Source of the DNA: Photorhabdus bodei
GTDB lineage: Bacteria; Pseudomonadota; Gammaproteobacteria; Enterobacterales; Enterobacteriaceae
Reading direction: 5' to 3'
NCBI RefSeq assembly: GCF_003287735.1
Contig: NZ_NSCM01000026.1
Coordinates: forward strand, 1 to 59,993
DNA: 59,993 nt
Shown here: positions 17,721 to 27,500 of the stretch, in pieces
How positions within the stretch are numbered: position 1 is the stretch's first letter
Layout of the letters: the number at the start of each line of letters is the position of its first letter
Translations under genes and position numbers: made by a program
Notes under the pieces: model-generated
What the model was told of the DNA's origin: nothing
The model's input: only the letters and a program-made list of their open reading frames with translations
Databases searched by the model: none

Positions 17721-18176
17721 ATGGCTGAAACTATCGACCACGGCACCCTCTCACATCTAGTGGAGGCCGGAGCCGTTAAAGGAGCGCACATCGTAGGCCA
17801 GCCAGGTGGCTGGGCCGTGATAGTGCGCTATGGAATGCACGAACGACCACTGGCCGCACAGCGCAGCCGCAATGTGCGGCTGTTCCGCAAGTTTGAAACG
17901 CTGGTTTCCTACCTCAAAAAAATTGGCATTGCCCGCTTCGACGTGGATTCATCAAACTACGCCCCCGCTCCCCCCAACACCTCAATGCGCAGGCCAGATC
18001 GTGCCGAGGCGCTCAAGCGTACCCACGAAGCTGCTGCATATGATGCATGGTTTCGTGAGCAGGTGCAGCAAGCCATAGATGAACCCGGACCGGGTATCCC
18101 TCACACTGATGTCAAGGCCAAATTTGCCGCCAAACGTGAAGCCTTGCGTAAACGCATTGTACAGGGTCGCGCATGA
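17721..18176 (+). CDS. antitoxin of a ParE-type TA pair
   Basis: 151 aa from the ATG at 17721, which has GAGGTG seven bases upstream; a few earlier codons are open but not needed. The first half (GAVKGAHIVGQPGGWAVIVR, NVRLFRKFETLVSYLKKIG) is an alpha/beta segment, and the second half is a long charged helix (RAEALKRTHEAAAYDAWF) ending DVKAKFAAKREALRKR. This architecture is known upstream of ParE-like toxins in Proteobacteria. The stop overlaps the toxin start (ATGA). GC is well above the local level, so the pair was probably acquired together. Confidence 0.8.
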   Translation: MAETIDHGTLSHLVEAGAVKGAHIVGQPGGWAVIVRYGMHERPLAAQRSRNVRLFRKFETLVSYLKKIGIARFDVDSSNYAPAPPNTSMRRPDRAEALKRTHEAAAYDAWFREQVQQAIDEPGPGIPHTDVKAKFAAKREALRKRIVQGRA

Positions 18177-18463
18177 AAATCATTTGGCGAAAGATCGCGG
18201 AAGCAGATCGAGAACGTATCTTTGATTACATCGCACAAAACAACCCCAGCGCCGCACTTGAGCTTGACGCAGACTTTGATGCTAAAATCGAACTCGCTGC
18301 GCAGCGGCCTAAACTGTACCGCCCCGGCCGTGTGCACGGTACCCGTGAAATCGTCGTGCGGCCTAATTATGTGATTGTCTATCGCCTCAAGGATGAAAGC
18401 GGTACGCTGGTTGTGCTGCGCGTGCTCCATGCGGCCCAGCAATGGCCCCCGGCCAAGTCCTGA
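18173..18463 (+). CDS. ParE/RelE-superfamily toxin
   Basis: 96-aa toxin: MKIIWRKIAEADRERIFDYI, then FDAKIELAAQRPKLYRPGRV, GTREIVVRPNYVIVYRL and LVVLRVLHAAQQWP. This is the complete ParE pattern of two N-terminal helices, the GR.....RE..V..NY.I.Y strand block and the terminal VLHA...WP motif. ParE toxins act on gyrase; the actual target is not provable here. It is translationally coupled to the antitoxin by a 4-bp overlap. Confidence 0.9.
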   Translation: MKIIWRKIAEADRERIFDYIAQNNPSAALELDADFDAKIELAAQRPKLYRPGRVHGTREIVVRPNYVIVYRLKDESGTLVVLRVLHAAQQWPPAKS

Positions 18464-18569
18464 CAGCTCATATTTCCTCAATTAGGCCGATGTGATCGCC
18501 CTCCGATGCGCCATTTTTGCCCTTGCCGCACCACATACCCCTTTATCCAGCAATAAAAAATAGCTCCGT

Positions 18570-18730
18570 CACATCATCTTAAGCAACATAACGGGATCGA
18601 TAGCAGGACGGCCATTATTGTGGCAATACAACGGGGCGACTAGTTCGCGGATAAATTCGAAATCAATGGCGGCATCGACTTTACGGACCAAATGATTTTT
18701 AGGAACCAGCTCGTCAAGCGAGAGCGTTTA
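18570..18730 (-). mobile_element. remnant of an IS1182-like transposase gene
   Basis: Reading the minus strand from about 18726 down gives LSLDELVPKNHLVRKVDAAI, then DFEFIRELVAPLYCHNNGRP and AIDPVMLLKMM before a stop. This is the N-terminal domain of IS1182-family transposases. Neither the rest of the gene nor clear terminal repeats are present, so it is a dead fragment between the ParE pair and hcaD. Confidence 0.75.
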
Positions 18731-18837
18731 TGGTGGGAAAGTCTGAGAAGGCGGTGTTCTTAATGGCGGCATGTCTGTTTGGTGAACGGAACTTAATTAA
18801 AAAAAATGCCGGATAAAAAACCAGCACTTTTCAATAA

Positions 18838-18870
18838 TCTGAGATTACGGTTAAAAACCGTAATCTCAGA
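18838..18870 (-). terminator. terminator-like hairpin after hcaD
   Basis: Perfect 15-bp stem TCTGAGATTACGGTT / AACCGTAATCTCAGA with a 3-base loop, overlapping the region just after the hcaD stop. The following T-run is weak, but the stem is very stable. Confidence 0.7.
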
Positions 18871-18881
18871 GGCTATCAAAG

Positions 18882-20066
18882 TCACGCCCACTCTACGCCG
18901 GACACCACCTGCGCAGGATTAGCAAGTAATTTCCGTAAATTACGCATTTCTCTTCCCTGATTAATCGCGACAGCACCGACTAAAATTTCATTTTCTGTAC
19001 CAAATAAAATGGCCTTATCTGATTGCAAATCACCCTGAACATGCCACTCCTCAGCCTGCATGTTGCCAACCATCTGGATGTTAATGCCCCACTGATCGGT
19101 CCAGAACCACGGAGCGCCTGGCTGCGGGGGTTCCAATCCCATCATGGCATGTGCGGCGATAGTCGCCTGACGGTTAGCATTTTCCCAAGTTTCACGGCGC
19201 TGGAGATCACCTGTCAGTGGTTCTCTCTGGAGGCAAACATCCCCGGCAGCAAAAATATCCGGTTCAGAAGTCTGACAACGGTTGTCAATGACGATACCGC
19301 CATTAGTCACCAAACCGGCGTCAGCGGCAAGCTGATCCCTGAATTCGGCGCCGATGCCATAAATAATAATATCTCCGATCACCTTTTCTCCGGTGTTCAA
19401 TATAAGTACTAATTCACTCCCTTGCTTTTGTGCGGAAACAATATTGGCATCCAGGAAGAATTGCACCCCGTTTTCCTGATGACGATTCAGAAGATAATCC
19501 TGCAATAACGGTGGGGCACAACGCCCCATGATGTTATCCGCCTGTTCGATAACCGTAACATTCGCCCCCAATTCACAGGAGGTTGCCGCCAGTTCCAAGC
19601 CAATCACACCACCACCAACAATCAAAATCCGTTTGTCTTTTTTCACCGCCTGGCGTAAACGTTGCGCATCATCCAACGTCCTCAGGGTATAAACATTTTC
19701 ACCCAGTTGATCGAGGAGCGGGAATCGTCTGGCTCTTGCCCCCACAGCAAGCAGGAGTTTGTCATACCTAAGCTCGCCGCCATTTTCTAAAACAACACAA
19801 TGTTTTGATGGCACAATCCGGCTGACCGATTGGCCTATGCGTAGATCTATCTGGTTTTTCAGATAAAAATCTTCGGAGAACAGGTATTTAGGCGCTTCAT
19901 CTGGGTTGATTAAATACTCTTTCGATAAAATTGGCCGTTCGTAAGGCGCATGATATTCCTTACCGATTAAAATAATATCGCCATCAAATTGCTGCTGCCT
20001 TAAGGTCGCGGCGGCCATCGCCCCCGCTTGTCCTGCTCCAACGATAACAAAAGTCTGATTCCGCAT
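18882..20066 (-). CDS. hcaD: phenylpropionate/cinnamate dioxygenase ferredoxin reductase
   Basis: 394-aa FAD/NADH reductase passing electrons to the HcaC ferredoxin. It has an N-terminal FAD motif (FVIVGAGQAGAMAAATLR), a central NADH-binding motif (RILIVGGGVIGLELAATSCE), the FAD-binding FAAGDVC segment and a C-terminal reductase domain (ENANRQATIAAHAMMG). The length matches E. coli HcaD (400 aa). It is the last gene of hcaEFCB-mhpB-hcaD, starting one base after the mhpB stop. In E. coli hcaD follows hcaB directly; here mhpB lies between. Confidence 0.95.
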   Translation of the reverse strand: MRNQTFVIVGAGQAGAMAAATLRQQQFDGDIILIGKEYHAPYERPILSKEYLINPDEAPKYLFSEDFYLKNQIDLRIGQSVSRIVPSKHCVVLENGGELRYDKLLLAVGARARRFPLLDQLGENVYTLRTLDDAQRLRQAVKKDKRILIVGGGVIGLELAATSCELGANVTVIEQADNIMGRCAPPLLQDYLLNRHQENGVQFFLDANIVSAQKQGSELVLILNTGEKVIGDIIIYGIGAEFRDQLAADAGLVTNGGIVIDNRCQTSEPDIFAAGDVCLQREPLTGDLQRRETWENANRQATIAAHAMMGLEPPQPGAPWFWTDQWGINIQMVGNMQAEEWHVQGDLQSDKAILFGTENEILVGAVAINQGREMRNLRKLLANPAQVVSGVEWA

Positions 20067-20067
20067 A

Positions 20068-21021
20068 TTACGCTCCTATCTGAGTTACAGGTTGAGCACT
20101 GACCATTGCCATCCCTGCCAACCACTCCTTAATAGGTTGGTAATAATGTCGCTGCGCTTTATATTCGCCATAAACAGAAAGCGCTGCAAAAGCCGCAATC
20201 CAACAACGAATTTCTTGTCCACCTTTCCCGCCCTGAATGGCAATCCCTCCCTCAGTTAATGAAGCAAGGCGTCGAATATCGCCACTGCAAAAAATACGCA
20301 ATAACTCGTCATCCCACTGTGGATTCAATGGAGCAACGACATTCTCACCACGAGCCAACGATTTTCCAACCTCAATGACTCGTTTTTGCCGTTTCTGGCG
20401 CACTTCTTTTGTCGGATTTCTTCCGGCAATCAGTCCTTCCTCAACTTCCGGCGGCACCTGTCCCATCTGCGGTATCGGTGGATCATGTGATAAGCCGCCA
20501 GAACCTAACAGCAATACTCGCTGATCTGTGGTGAATAGGAATTGACCAACCGCACGACCTAACGCAACAGCACGACGGCATGTCGGCAATGGTTTAGCTG
20601 CACAGTTAATAAATATTGGGATAGTTGGATAACGCTGCAAATCTTGACAAAGCAGTATCAATGGCTGAGTAAAACCGTGATCAGCCTGCATACGCCAGGA
20701 CTGGGCAACATCAATATCGGCGTTATATAAGGCGGAAATTAAATCCTGAGCTGTGTTTTCAGGAACATTGAGTGGACCTTTACCAATATCCCAATCCCCC
20801 ACTGCATTCGCCCTGACGCCAACGCAAAATGCCGGCATGAGATCATAAAAAAAACCATTAAAATGGTCAGGAGCGAAAATTACTATCAATTGTGGGTCGT
20901 AGGCTTTTATCTGTTCAGCTAGTTGCTGAAAAACCTGCCGAACATGCTTTTCTGTCATTTCAGGTGGAGAACCAAAGTCCATCAAAGGCGTGTGTGAAGT
21001 ACAAATCAATTTAACGGTCAT
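20068..21021 (-). CDS. mhpB: 3-(2,3-dihydroxyphenyl)propionate 1,2-dioxygenase
   Basis: 317-aa class III extradiol ring-cleavage dioxygenase (LigB fold), expected to open 2,3-dihydroxyphenylpropionate or dihydroxycinnamate. Visible: [15 protein letters not shown] near the N-terminus, [28 protein letters not shown] and [14 protein letters not shown], which carry the conserved histidines and match E. coli MhpB (314 aa). It overlaps the hcaB end by 11 bp and sits one base before hcaD. Its place inside the hca operon joins ring hydroxylation and ring cleavage in one transcript, unlike E. coli where mhpB is in the separate mhp operon. Confidence 0.95.
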   Translation of the reverse strand: MTVKLICTSHTPLMDFGSPPEMTEKHVRQVFQQLAEQIKAYDPQLIVIFAPDHFNGFFYDLMPAFCVGVRANAVGDWDIGKGPLNVPENTAQDLISALYNADIDVAQSWRMQADHGFTQPLILLCQDLQRYPTIPIFINCAAKPLPTCRRAVALGRAVGQFLFTTDQRVLLLGSGGLSHDPPIPQMGQVPPEVEEGLIAGRNPTKEVRQKRQKRVIEVGKSLARGENVVAPLNPQWDDELLRIFCSGDIRRLASLTEGGIAIQGGKGGQEIRCWIAAFAALSVYGEYKAQRHYYQPIKEWLAGMAMVSAQPVTQIGA

Positions 21022-21853
21022 CTGAACTCTCCTTCTTGGTCGGAGACATCACTCCCGCTGTCGTTTGGCGAATGCCACGGATACTTAATCCAGCATCAGC
21101 CGTTATCATCACCCCCGTTAAAGTGCGATTATTGGCACGGGAAGCCAACATGACATACGGACCGGTGAAATCTTTTGGCTGAGGTATGAATTGCAAAGGC
21201 AAAATTGCACTGAGACTTTCTAATGACAGGTTATCTGTAATACATCTATCTTGCTGAGATAGTGAAGCCGCCCCACGAAGATCACTTGGCATACCACAAG
21301 GCGCAACACCATTAACCCTGATAACTGGCGCTAATTCATAAGCTAACTGGCGGATCATGCCGACCGCGCCGTGCTTGCTGGCGGTATACAATACCCCTCC
21401 ACCACCAGAAAACCATGACGAGTTTGACAACGTAAAAATCATGCTGCCTTCTGATGCGGTTAGCGCCGGTAACGCGGCTTTAGCCCCTAGAATATACCCT
21501 TTCAGGTTAACACCCATCAGCTCATCAAATCCTTTATCAATCTGCTCTGGTGAGGCGTCAAGCAGGCTGATTTTGTGATCCCATATCCCGGCATTACCAA
21601 CAAAGCAGTCTAGTTTGCCAAAACGCCGAACAGTTTCAGCCACTGCTCGTTCATTGTCCTCAAAAGAGGCAACATCACCGTGAATAACACAGATATCGTT
21701 ACCAAAACAGTGTGCCAAAGCTGTCGCTTTTTCTGCCGATAACTCCAAAACGCCCACTTTGGCACCTTCAGCAATAAAACGCGCTATTAAAGCCAAACCT
21801 AAACCGGAGCCACCGCCTGTTAATAAAATGACTTGATCTTTGATCCAACTCAT
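21011..21853 (-). CDS. hcaB: 2,3-dihydroxy-2,3-dihydrophenylpropionate dehydrogenase
   Basis: 280-aa short-chain dehydrogenase that re-aromatises the cis-dihydrodiol made by HcaEF. It has the N-terminal NAD site [24 protein letters not shown] (the NAG motif), and the catalytic Ser and Tyr-x-x-x-Lys in [20 protein letters not shown]. It is about 10 aa longer than E. coli HcaB, with a charged tail ([10 protein letters not shown]). The start shares one base with the hcaC stop. Confidence 0.94.
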   Translation of the reverse strand: MSWIKDQVILLTGGGSGLGLALIARFIAEGAKVGVLELSAEKATALAHCFGNDICVIHGDVASFEDNERAVAETVRRFGKLDCFVGNAGIWDHKISLLDASPEQIDKGFDELMGVNLKGYILGAKAALPALTASEGSMIFTLSNSSWFSGGGGVLYTASKHGAVGMIRQLAYELAPVIRVNGVAPCGMPSDLRGAASLSQQDRCITDNLSLESLSAILPLQFIPQPKDFTGPYVMLASRANNRTLTGVMITADAGLSIRGIRQTTAGVMSPTKKESSDDR

Positions 21854-22170
21854 TATTGCTCCTCCGATACAGTGATATAAATGTTTCCGTCTTTAACAAC
21901 AACAGGATAGGTCTTCAATGGATCTGTAGCAGGAAGGCAAAGCGCCTTCCCGGTTCTAAGACAAAAACTGGCCGTATGCAGTGGACACTCAACTGTCGCA
22001 TTGTCTTCCAAATACCCTTCGGATATAGAGGCATTACCATGACTGCACCGGTCATCAACAGCAAAGAATTCGCCATCATAGTGAAACAACGCAATATCCG
22101 GTGTGTATTCAACCTTACGCGCTCCTCCTTCGGGCAATTCTTCAACAGTACATACGAATAATTGACTCAT
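21853..22170 (-). CDS. hcaC: dioxygenase Rieske ferredoxin
   Basis: 105-aa Rieske [2Fe-2S] ferredoxin carrying electrons from HcaD to HcaE. The cluster ligands are Cys42-x-His44 (CSHG) and Cys62-x2-His65 (CPLH), with normal spacing. The sequence starts [20 protein letters not shown], close to E. coli HcaC. It is coupled on both sides by one-base overlaps with hcaF and hcaB. Confidence 0.95.
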   Translation of the reverse strand: MSQLFVCTVEELPEGGARKVEYTPDIALFHYDGEFFAVDDRCSHGNASISEGYLEDNATVECPLHTASFCLRTGKALCLPATDPLKTYPVVVKDGNIYITVSEEQ

Positions 22171-22712
22171 CAGAATAAGACACTCAAGTTATGGAAAGTT
22201 AAGACTGCCTGATCCAAAGTAATTTCACGTTTGCAAATCAGCCAGCTATCCGTTTTCGGATGACGGCGAACACAATCCAGACGCTTACCAACATAAAAAG
22301 CTTCATCTCGCTCTTTTTGTGAACGGTACAACAAATAATTGGACTGAACATGAAATTGGTCAGGCAAATCCGTTTCAGTAATCACTAAGTTTGTCAGTAG
22401 ATGACGTGTACGGGATGGGGGTTCCTCTGCCCATGCCATACCGGTCTCCAACCGAGCTATCCGGCGTTCAAGCTGAAATTTATTGTCATTGAACAACCAA
22501 GTGGTTGGCGGCTGGATACTCTTACGGCGATCGCGGGTTTGGGCATTAACAATGGTGCGCATGGTATAGCTGAGATCTTCTGATAACAACTCAAGCCAAT
22601 CGCGAAATCTCCACTCATCCAGCAATGTAATTTCGTAATACAAGAACTGGCTTATTTCATAGTGCAGTTCCGACGATACCCTTTTTTCCTGATTAACAAT
22701 TAACTCTTTCAT
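22170..22712 (-). CDS. hcaF: phenylpropionate/cinnamate dioxygenase small subunit
   Basis: 180-aa beta subunit (SnoaL-like cone fold) of the ring-hydroxylating dioxygenase. Typical segments: [50 protein letters not shown] and [10 protein letters not shown]. It forms an alpha3beta3 complex with HcaE and has a structural role. It overlaps the hcaE stop by 4 bp. Confidence 0.95.
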   Translation of the reverse strand: MKELIVNQEKRVSSELHYEISQFLYYEITLLDEWRFRDWLELLSEDLSYTMRTIVNAQTRDRRKSIQPPTTWLFNDNKFQLERRIARLETGMAWAEEPPSRTRHLLTNLVITETDLPDQFHVQSNYLLYRSQKERDEAFYVGKRLDCVRRHPKTDSWLICKREITLDQAVLTFHNLSVLF

Positions 22713-24070
22713 TTGACCAACTCCTGCTGATAAACCCGGCTTTTTTCCTCTATCTCATCCCAGGTTTCACTGGTGAGTAAGTCAGCCCAACGCTGATACA
22801 TGCCACGGGCAACGGTTTCGGAAAAAACATAATTGGTCACACCCGGAATTCCATCATCCCGCACTCTTTCTTGTCCTAATCTCATTTCCATACACAAGGT
22901 GCTGTTACGGGCTTTGTAACCTCTAAGTACCTTCTGAATTTCCACCCAATTTTCTGAATCATCCTGTTCGAGAAAACCTGCCGGACCAAATGCACGGGTC
23001 GCACTGTTTTCAAAAGCGGCTTTTACTTCCGAAGAAGCGGCTTTATCTGCGATGCAGAACGCCCAAACTTCCACCTGATCAGGTCCACGTGGATGCCACA
23101 CCCGCATGGTTGCAGTACCGTTAAGCCAGGAAAGTGTCGGGAAAATATTGTTGTGACCGGCAAGACGCAGTGCCCTGACTTTTCCCAACCGTTGCTCTGC
23201 CTCGGCATAGGTTTCACGGTAGTAACGGGCAACGGCACCATCAACCCAAACGTTGGCATCGGGTTTTTCGGTCAAGAAAAATCCACAACCGTGACCATTC
23301 TGAGCAAATTGCACGGCATCTTTTGCCGTTTCCCAAACTGGTCGTGAAGTCTGATCAGCACCTAATGCTTTTTTATCGTCGCCATCCTTTACGCTCAAAA
23401 CCTGTACGGCGGAGGCATGGCTGAATAAAGCATGGTATTGATCGCCGGCAAACTGTTCAGCGGGTAATTTCCAGTTACAATTGATCACCCACTTTTGCAC
23501 ACCACCAATAACCTCAGTTCCTCCTTCACGGCGATCAAGCACACCATCAAGATACCAAGCCATATCACCGAGATAATCAATCAGAGAGGGGGCTGTCGTA
23601 TCCCAGTTACCAAAAATCAATCCTTTATAACTTTCCACACACGGCACTTCCTGAAGTCCCCATTGCTCTTTGCAAAGCCCATGTGGATAAGCGCACGCTT
23701 CCAACGGAACGTCGATTAATCGACCGTCCACACCATATGACCAACCATGATAAGGGCAAGTAAAAGCACGGGTATTACCGCTATCTGCGTAACAAACCCG
23801 CATGGAACGATGGCGACATTGATTTAGGAAAGCTTTAACGGAACCATTTTTTTGACGGACAACAACAACACTGTCCTCTCCCATATAAGTATTGAAAAAA
23901 TCACCCGGATTGGGAATTTGGCTCTGATGAGCTAGAAACAGCCAACAACGGCCAAATATTCTTTCGAGTTCTAATTGATAGAGCTCGGGATCGATATAAA
24001 TCTGAGGAGTTACACGACCGGCTCGGGCATCAATCAGGCGGTAAATATCTGAATCTTTGCTCAATGTCAT
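22709..24070 (-). CDS. hcaE: phenylpropionate/cinnamate dioxygenase large subunit
   Basis: 453-aa catalytic alpha subunit that adds O2 to the ring of 3-phenylpropionate or cinnamate. Rieske ligands are Cys85-x-His87 (CRHRSM) and Cys105-x2-His108 ([12 protein letters not shown]). The mononuclear iron ligands are in [13 protein letters not shown] (two His), with an Asp further on. The length equals E. coli HcaE. First gene of its operon, divergent from hcaR with a 136-bp spacer that must hold both promoters. In Photorhabdus, published work links Hca enzymes to processing of endogenous cinnamate, the stilbene precursor. Confidence 0.96.
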   Translation of the reverse strand: MTLSKDSDIYRLIDARAGRVTPQIYIDPELYQLELERIFGRCWLFLAHQSQIPNPGDFFNTYMGEDSVVVVRQKNGSVKAFLNQCRHRSMRVCYADSGNTRAFTCPYHGWSYGVDGRLIDVPLEACAYPHGLCKEQWGLQEVPCVESYKGLIFGNWDTTAPSLIDYLGDMAWYLDGVLDRREGGTEVIGGVQKWVINCNWKLPAEQFAGDQYHALFSHASAVQVLSVKDGDDKKALGADQTSRPVWETAKDAVQFAQNGHGCGFFLTEKPDANVWVDGAVARYYRETYAEAEQRLGKVRALRLAGHNNIFPTLSWLNGTATMRVWHPRGPDQVEVWAFCIADKAASSEVKAAFENSATRAFGPAGFLEQDDSENWVEIQKVLRGYKARNSTLCMEMRLGQERVRDDGIPGVTNYVFSETVARGMYQRWADLLTSETWDEIEEKSRVYQQELVK

Positions 24071-24206
24071 ATTATTCAGTCCTCAAGTAAAAGAAAAGTT
24101 GACTTTTTGCCAACATGCAAAATGAATGCTATTAATAGATTAATATTTTGTGAAATACATTGTTTGTTTAAATTAAGACTTTTTTTCGATATGTGAGGAA
24201 ACAGCA

Positions 24207-25091
24207 ATGGAATTAAGACACTTACGCTATTTTATTGCGGTGGCAGAAGAATTAAACTTTACTAAGGCCGCAAAAAAATTGCATACTGCACAACCTTCGC
24301 TAAGTCAACAAATAAAAGATTTAGAAGATTATATTGGTTCTACACTATTAGAGAGAAATAAACGCAGAGTCTCTCTAACCAAAGCCGGAGAAGTTTTTTT
24401 CCAACAAGCCCGGCTTATTCTTGAAAATGCAGAGAAAGCAAAAAAAATGGCCCGCAGAGCGGCACAAGAACAAATTGTGCTAACTATCGGATTTGTCCCA
24501 TCAGCAGAAGTTAAAGTATTACCTGAAGTCATCCCAATATTTCGCTTAGCTCATCCTAGAGCAAAAGTAGAACTTATTAGTTTATTTAATCCAGGACAAG
24601 AAGAGAAATTATTACAAGGTGACATTGATGTCGCTTTCATGCGCCCGCCAATAAAGAGTGATTATATTGATTTTAAAGTCATTCTTAATGAACCGCTGGT
24701 GGTTCTGATGCCTGCTAATCACAGGTTAAGATATTGTGAGAAAATTTCAGTCAACGACCTACAAGGAGAAAATTTTATTATTCCTGATCCAACACAATCT
24801 GGTGTATTACAACAGATTATAGAAAATTATTTTACTGAACATAATGTCGTACCTAATATTATTCAAACAGCTAATAATATGCTATTAATTTTAAACATGG
24901 TTAGTCTAAATTTAGGGTGTGCAATAGTACCATTCTATATTACCAGCATCATGACAGATGCCGTTATTTGCCGGCCATTATCAGGATATTCTCCCACAAT
25001 AGAGTTAATAATGGCATGGCGAAAAGACAATACATCAGAATTATTATCGCACTTAATAGATGTTGTTGAAAATAAATACCTGCAAGAATAA
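24207..25091 (+). CDS. hcaR: LysR-type regulator of the hca genes
   Basis: 294-aa LysR regulator. The N-terminal winged HTH reads MELRHLRYFIAVAEELNFTK, then KKLHTAQPSLSQQIKDLEDY; the rest is the periplasmic-binding-like effector domain. It is divergent from hcaE, as in E. coli, and probably senses cinnamate or phenylpropionate and activates hcaEFCB-mhpB-hcaD. mhpC and mhpD follow on the same strand. It begins at an ATG after TGAGGAAACAGCA. In Photorhabdus, HcaR has been reported to affect proteins of oxidative stress and virulence. Confidence 0.93.
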   Translation: MELRHLRYFIAVAEELNFTKAAKKLHTAQPSLSQQIKDLEDYIGSTLLERNKRRVSLTKAGEVFFQQARLILENAEKAKKMARRAAQEQIVLTIGFVPSAEVKVLPEVIPIFRLAHPRAKVELISLFNPGQEEKLLQGDIDVAFMRPPIKSDYIDFKVILNEPLVVLMPANHRLRYCEKISVNDLQGENFIIPDPTQSGVLQQIIENYFTEHNVVPNIIQTANNMLLILNMVSLNLGCAIVPFYITSIMTDAVICRPLSGYSPTIELIMAWRKDNTSELLSHLIDVVENKYLQE

Positions 25092-25204
25092 AAATAAGCA
25101 TCATCGTTTTTTTCTTTCAGACTAGACATATTAAGTATTAGTGAATATTACCCGCTGTCGTTATATTAATAACGTATTAATTTAAAATAAATAAGGAAGA
25201 TATC

Positions 25205-26107
25205 ATGATGTCAATATCAGCGAATCCTCAACATAAACTTATACAACCCGAATTACGTTCGCTTTGGTCTGCTATTGCCAGCGGTGAAATCCATCTACAT
25301 TATCTCGATGTAAAAGGGATAAAAACTCGTGTTCTTGAAGCAGGTAACGGACCTACTCTGATTTTCTTGCATGGTATTGCAGGTCATTTAGAAGCTTATA
25401 TGCGCAACATACTGCCCCATGCTGCCCATTTTCGTGTACTGGCAATTGATATGCTAGGGCATGGCTTCACGGATAAACCAGTCCGTTCCTATGAGATTAT
25501 CGATTATGTGGAACACCTACGGGATCTTATTGAGACATTAAATCTGAAAAAAATTCACCTTTCTGGCGAGTCGCTAGGCGGATGGGTTGCAGCCCGGTTT
25601 GCGGCAAAATATCCGCAATATATTCACCGTCTGGTGTTGAACACCGCTGGTGGCATGATTGCTGATCTAAATGTGATGGAACGCCTGCGCACACTGAGCT
25701 TAAATGCAGTGAAAAACCCAGATCGGGAAGCTACCCGCAAGCGTCTTGAATTCCTGATGGAAGATCCTGCAATGGTGACAGAAGACTTGGTTGAAGCCCG
25801 TTTTGCCATTTATCGTCAGCCGGGTATGTTGTCCGCAATGGAAAACATCATGTGCCTGCAAGATATGGATACCCGTTTACGTAACCTTTTGACCGAAGAT
25901 GAACTGGCAAAGATCCAGGCTGAAACCTTAGTGCTATGGACTACACACGATCCGACTGCTGCGGTTTCAGTAGGTCAGCGTCTTGCCGGGCTTATCGAAA
26001 ATAGCCGTTTTGTCGTGATGGAAAAATGCGGTCACTGGCCTCAATATGAAGACCCGGACACATTCAACCGGCTCCATATCGATTTTTTACTCAACGGCAA
26101 CAAATAA
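25205..26107 (+). CDS. mhpC: alpha/beta hydrolase, meta-cleavage product hydrolase (MhpC-like)
   Basis: 300-aa C-C bond hydrolase expected to split the MhpB ring-fission product into 2-hydroxypenta-2,4-dienoate and succinate or fumarate. The triad is visible: Ser in HLSGESLGGWVAARFA, Asp in TLVLWTTHDPTAAV and His in KCGHWPQYEDP; the oxyanion motif is FLHGIAGH. Similarity to E. coli MhpC is moderate, so substrate range may differ. It lies 113 bp after hcaR and 33 bp (to the first possible start) before mhpD, with a GGAAGA ribosome site. Confidence 0.85.
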   Translation: MMSISANPQHKLIQPELRSLWSAIASGEIHLHYLDVKGIKTRVLEAGNGPTLIFLHGIAGHLEAYMRNILPHAAHFRVLAIDMLGHGFTDKPVRSYEIIDYVEHLRDLIETLNLKKIHLSGESLGGWVAARFAAKYPQYIHRLVLNTAGGMIADLNVMERLRTLSLNAVKNPDREATRKRLEFLMEDPAMVTEDLVEARFAIYRQPGMLSAMENIMCLQDMDTRLRNLLTEDELAKIQAETLVLWTTHDPTAAVSVGQRLAGLIENSRFVVMEKCGHWPQYEDPDTFNRLHIDFLLNGNK

Positions 26108-26176
26108 TGTCCCTTTCAGACGAGTGATATTCCAGTTGGGATGTCACTTCTGTGGTTTGAGCAGGAGCAACAACAG

Positions 26177-26959
26177 ATGAATAACGTCATAACCCATCTT
26201 GGTGAAAAATTGTTTCAATCATGGCAGAGTCATCAAGCCATCGAGCCTATCTCTAGTGAATATCCAGAACTAACATTACACGACGCCTATCTCATCCAGC
26301 AAAAAGTTATTGCTTACCGGTTGGAAACAACTGGAGAGCGAATTGTCGGTAAAAAAATCGGTATCACTAGTCAAGCAGTTATGGATATATTGAACGTCGA
26401 TCAACCCGATTTTGGCATTCTCACCTCAGGTATGCATTACAAAAACAATGCCACTGTACCCATTGAGCAATTAATTGCGCCGAAAGCTGAAGGCGAAATT
26501 GGTTTTATCCTGAAACACAACCTGTGTGGACCCGGTATTACGGCAGGAGATGTACTCAGAGCAACAGATTATGTCGTGCCCTGTATCGAAATTGTCGATT
26601 CCCGTATCCGTGACTGGAAAATAAAAATCACAGATACTGTTGCTGATAATGCCTCATCAGGGTTATTTGTCATTGGCAATGGTACCCGTCTGCCCTCAGA
26701 AATTGATTTAGCTGCCGTGACAATAACGCTAGAGAAAAACGGTAAACTGGTTGACACTGGCATTGGTGCCGCTGCACTAGGGCATCCAGCCAACGCGGTT
26801 GCCTGGCTAGCGAATATGCTAGGAACACTGAATATGGCGTTACTCCGTGGAGAGATCATTCTCTCTGGCTCCCTCACCACCATGGTGCCAGTTAATACGG
26901 GTGATCAGTTGAAAATTAACTTACTCGGTGTGGGATCTGCCAAGGTCAGTTTTGCTTGA
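26177..26959 (+). CDS. mhpD: 2-keto-4-pentenoate hydratase
   Basis: 260 aa from the ATG at 26177, which has AGGAG nine bases upstream; an in-frame ATG at 26141 would add 12 residues without a good ribosome site. It hydrates 2-hydroxypenta-2,4-dienoate to 4-hydroxy-2-oxovalerate. Family blocks: RIVGKKIGITSQAV, DQPDFGIL, PKAEGEIGFIL, CIEIVDSRIRDWKI and DTVADNASSGLFVIG, with acidic metal ligands retained. The next enzymes (MhpE aldolase and MhpF dehydrogenase) are not encoded downstream. Confidence 0.9.
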   Translation: MNNVITHLGEKLFQSWQSHQAIEPISSEYPELTLHDAYLIQQKVIAYRLETTGERIVGKKIGITSQAVMDILNVDQPDFGILTSGMHYKNNATVPIEQLIAPKAEGEIGFILKHNLCGPGITAGDVLRATDYVVPCIEIVDSRIRDWKIKITDTVADNASSGLFVIGNGTRLPSEIDLAAVTITLEKNGKLVDTGIGAAALGHPANAVAWLANMLGTLNMALLRGEIILSGSLTTMVPVNTGDQLKINLLGVGSAKVSFA

Positions 26960-27500
26960 AAAATTAGCCTTAGTTTATTAATAGGAGTCATAAAAAGCCC
27001 CCACCAAAGCTATTGGCAACAAAGCTACTGGCAACTTAGTGGCAGGAACATAAATCACTTACATCACTTTTCATATCATTAAATTAAGGAAGAAGAGAGA
27101 GTGTAACTTATTTATTTATCTTTATTTATAAAAAAATAGGTAATTAATAATAAAAACACAAAATAATCATCGATGATTCCATTTATATCAAGTTCATCTA
27201 CTCAAGTTCAGCGAACTCTAGACGCTCACGGTGAATTATTTATACAATGATACCAACCGCATGTTAGAACTCTTACTTAAGTCCACCAACTCAACAAAAC
27301 TCTACATTATTCAGCCTTATGCAAACGATGGCAATAGCAGAACAACAGCTTTATACATACAACGCAATAATTTCTTATGGATAGGATAAACAAGTAATAC
27401 ATTTTCCTAAATAAATTGCAGAAAACCATTATAGCTCTTACCAGAATCATCAAGAAATGCTAAAGTTGAAAGATATGAATATTTCAAATGAGCATGCCAT
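26960..27500. other. intergenic region between mhpD and fnr
   Basis: 540 bp with no gene. It contains a 15-bp near-perfect direct repeat at 27006-27035 and otherwise AT-rich DNA that should hold the fnr promoter. I do not see a clear FNR box (TTGAT-N4-ATCAA). Confidence 0.5.
27006..27035. repeat. 15-bp tandem repeat downstream of mhpD
   Basis: AAAGCTATTGGCAAC (27006-27020) is followed directly by AAAGCTACTGGCAAC (27021-27035), one mismatch. A third degenerate unit (TTAGTGGCAGG) follows. Function unknown. Confidence 0.7.

Noticed and set aside
17830..18481. Additional frames in the GC-rich ParE-type module (17830-18078 plus, 18101-18481 minus)
   Set aside because: Shadows of the real antitoxin and toxin genes caused by high GC.
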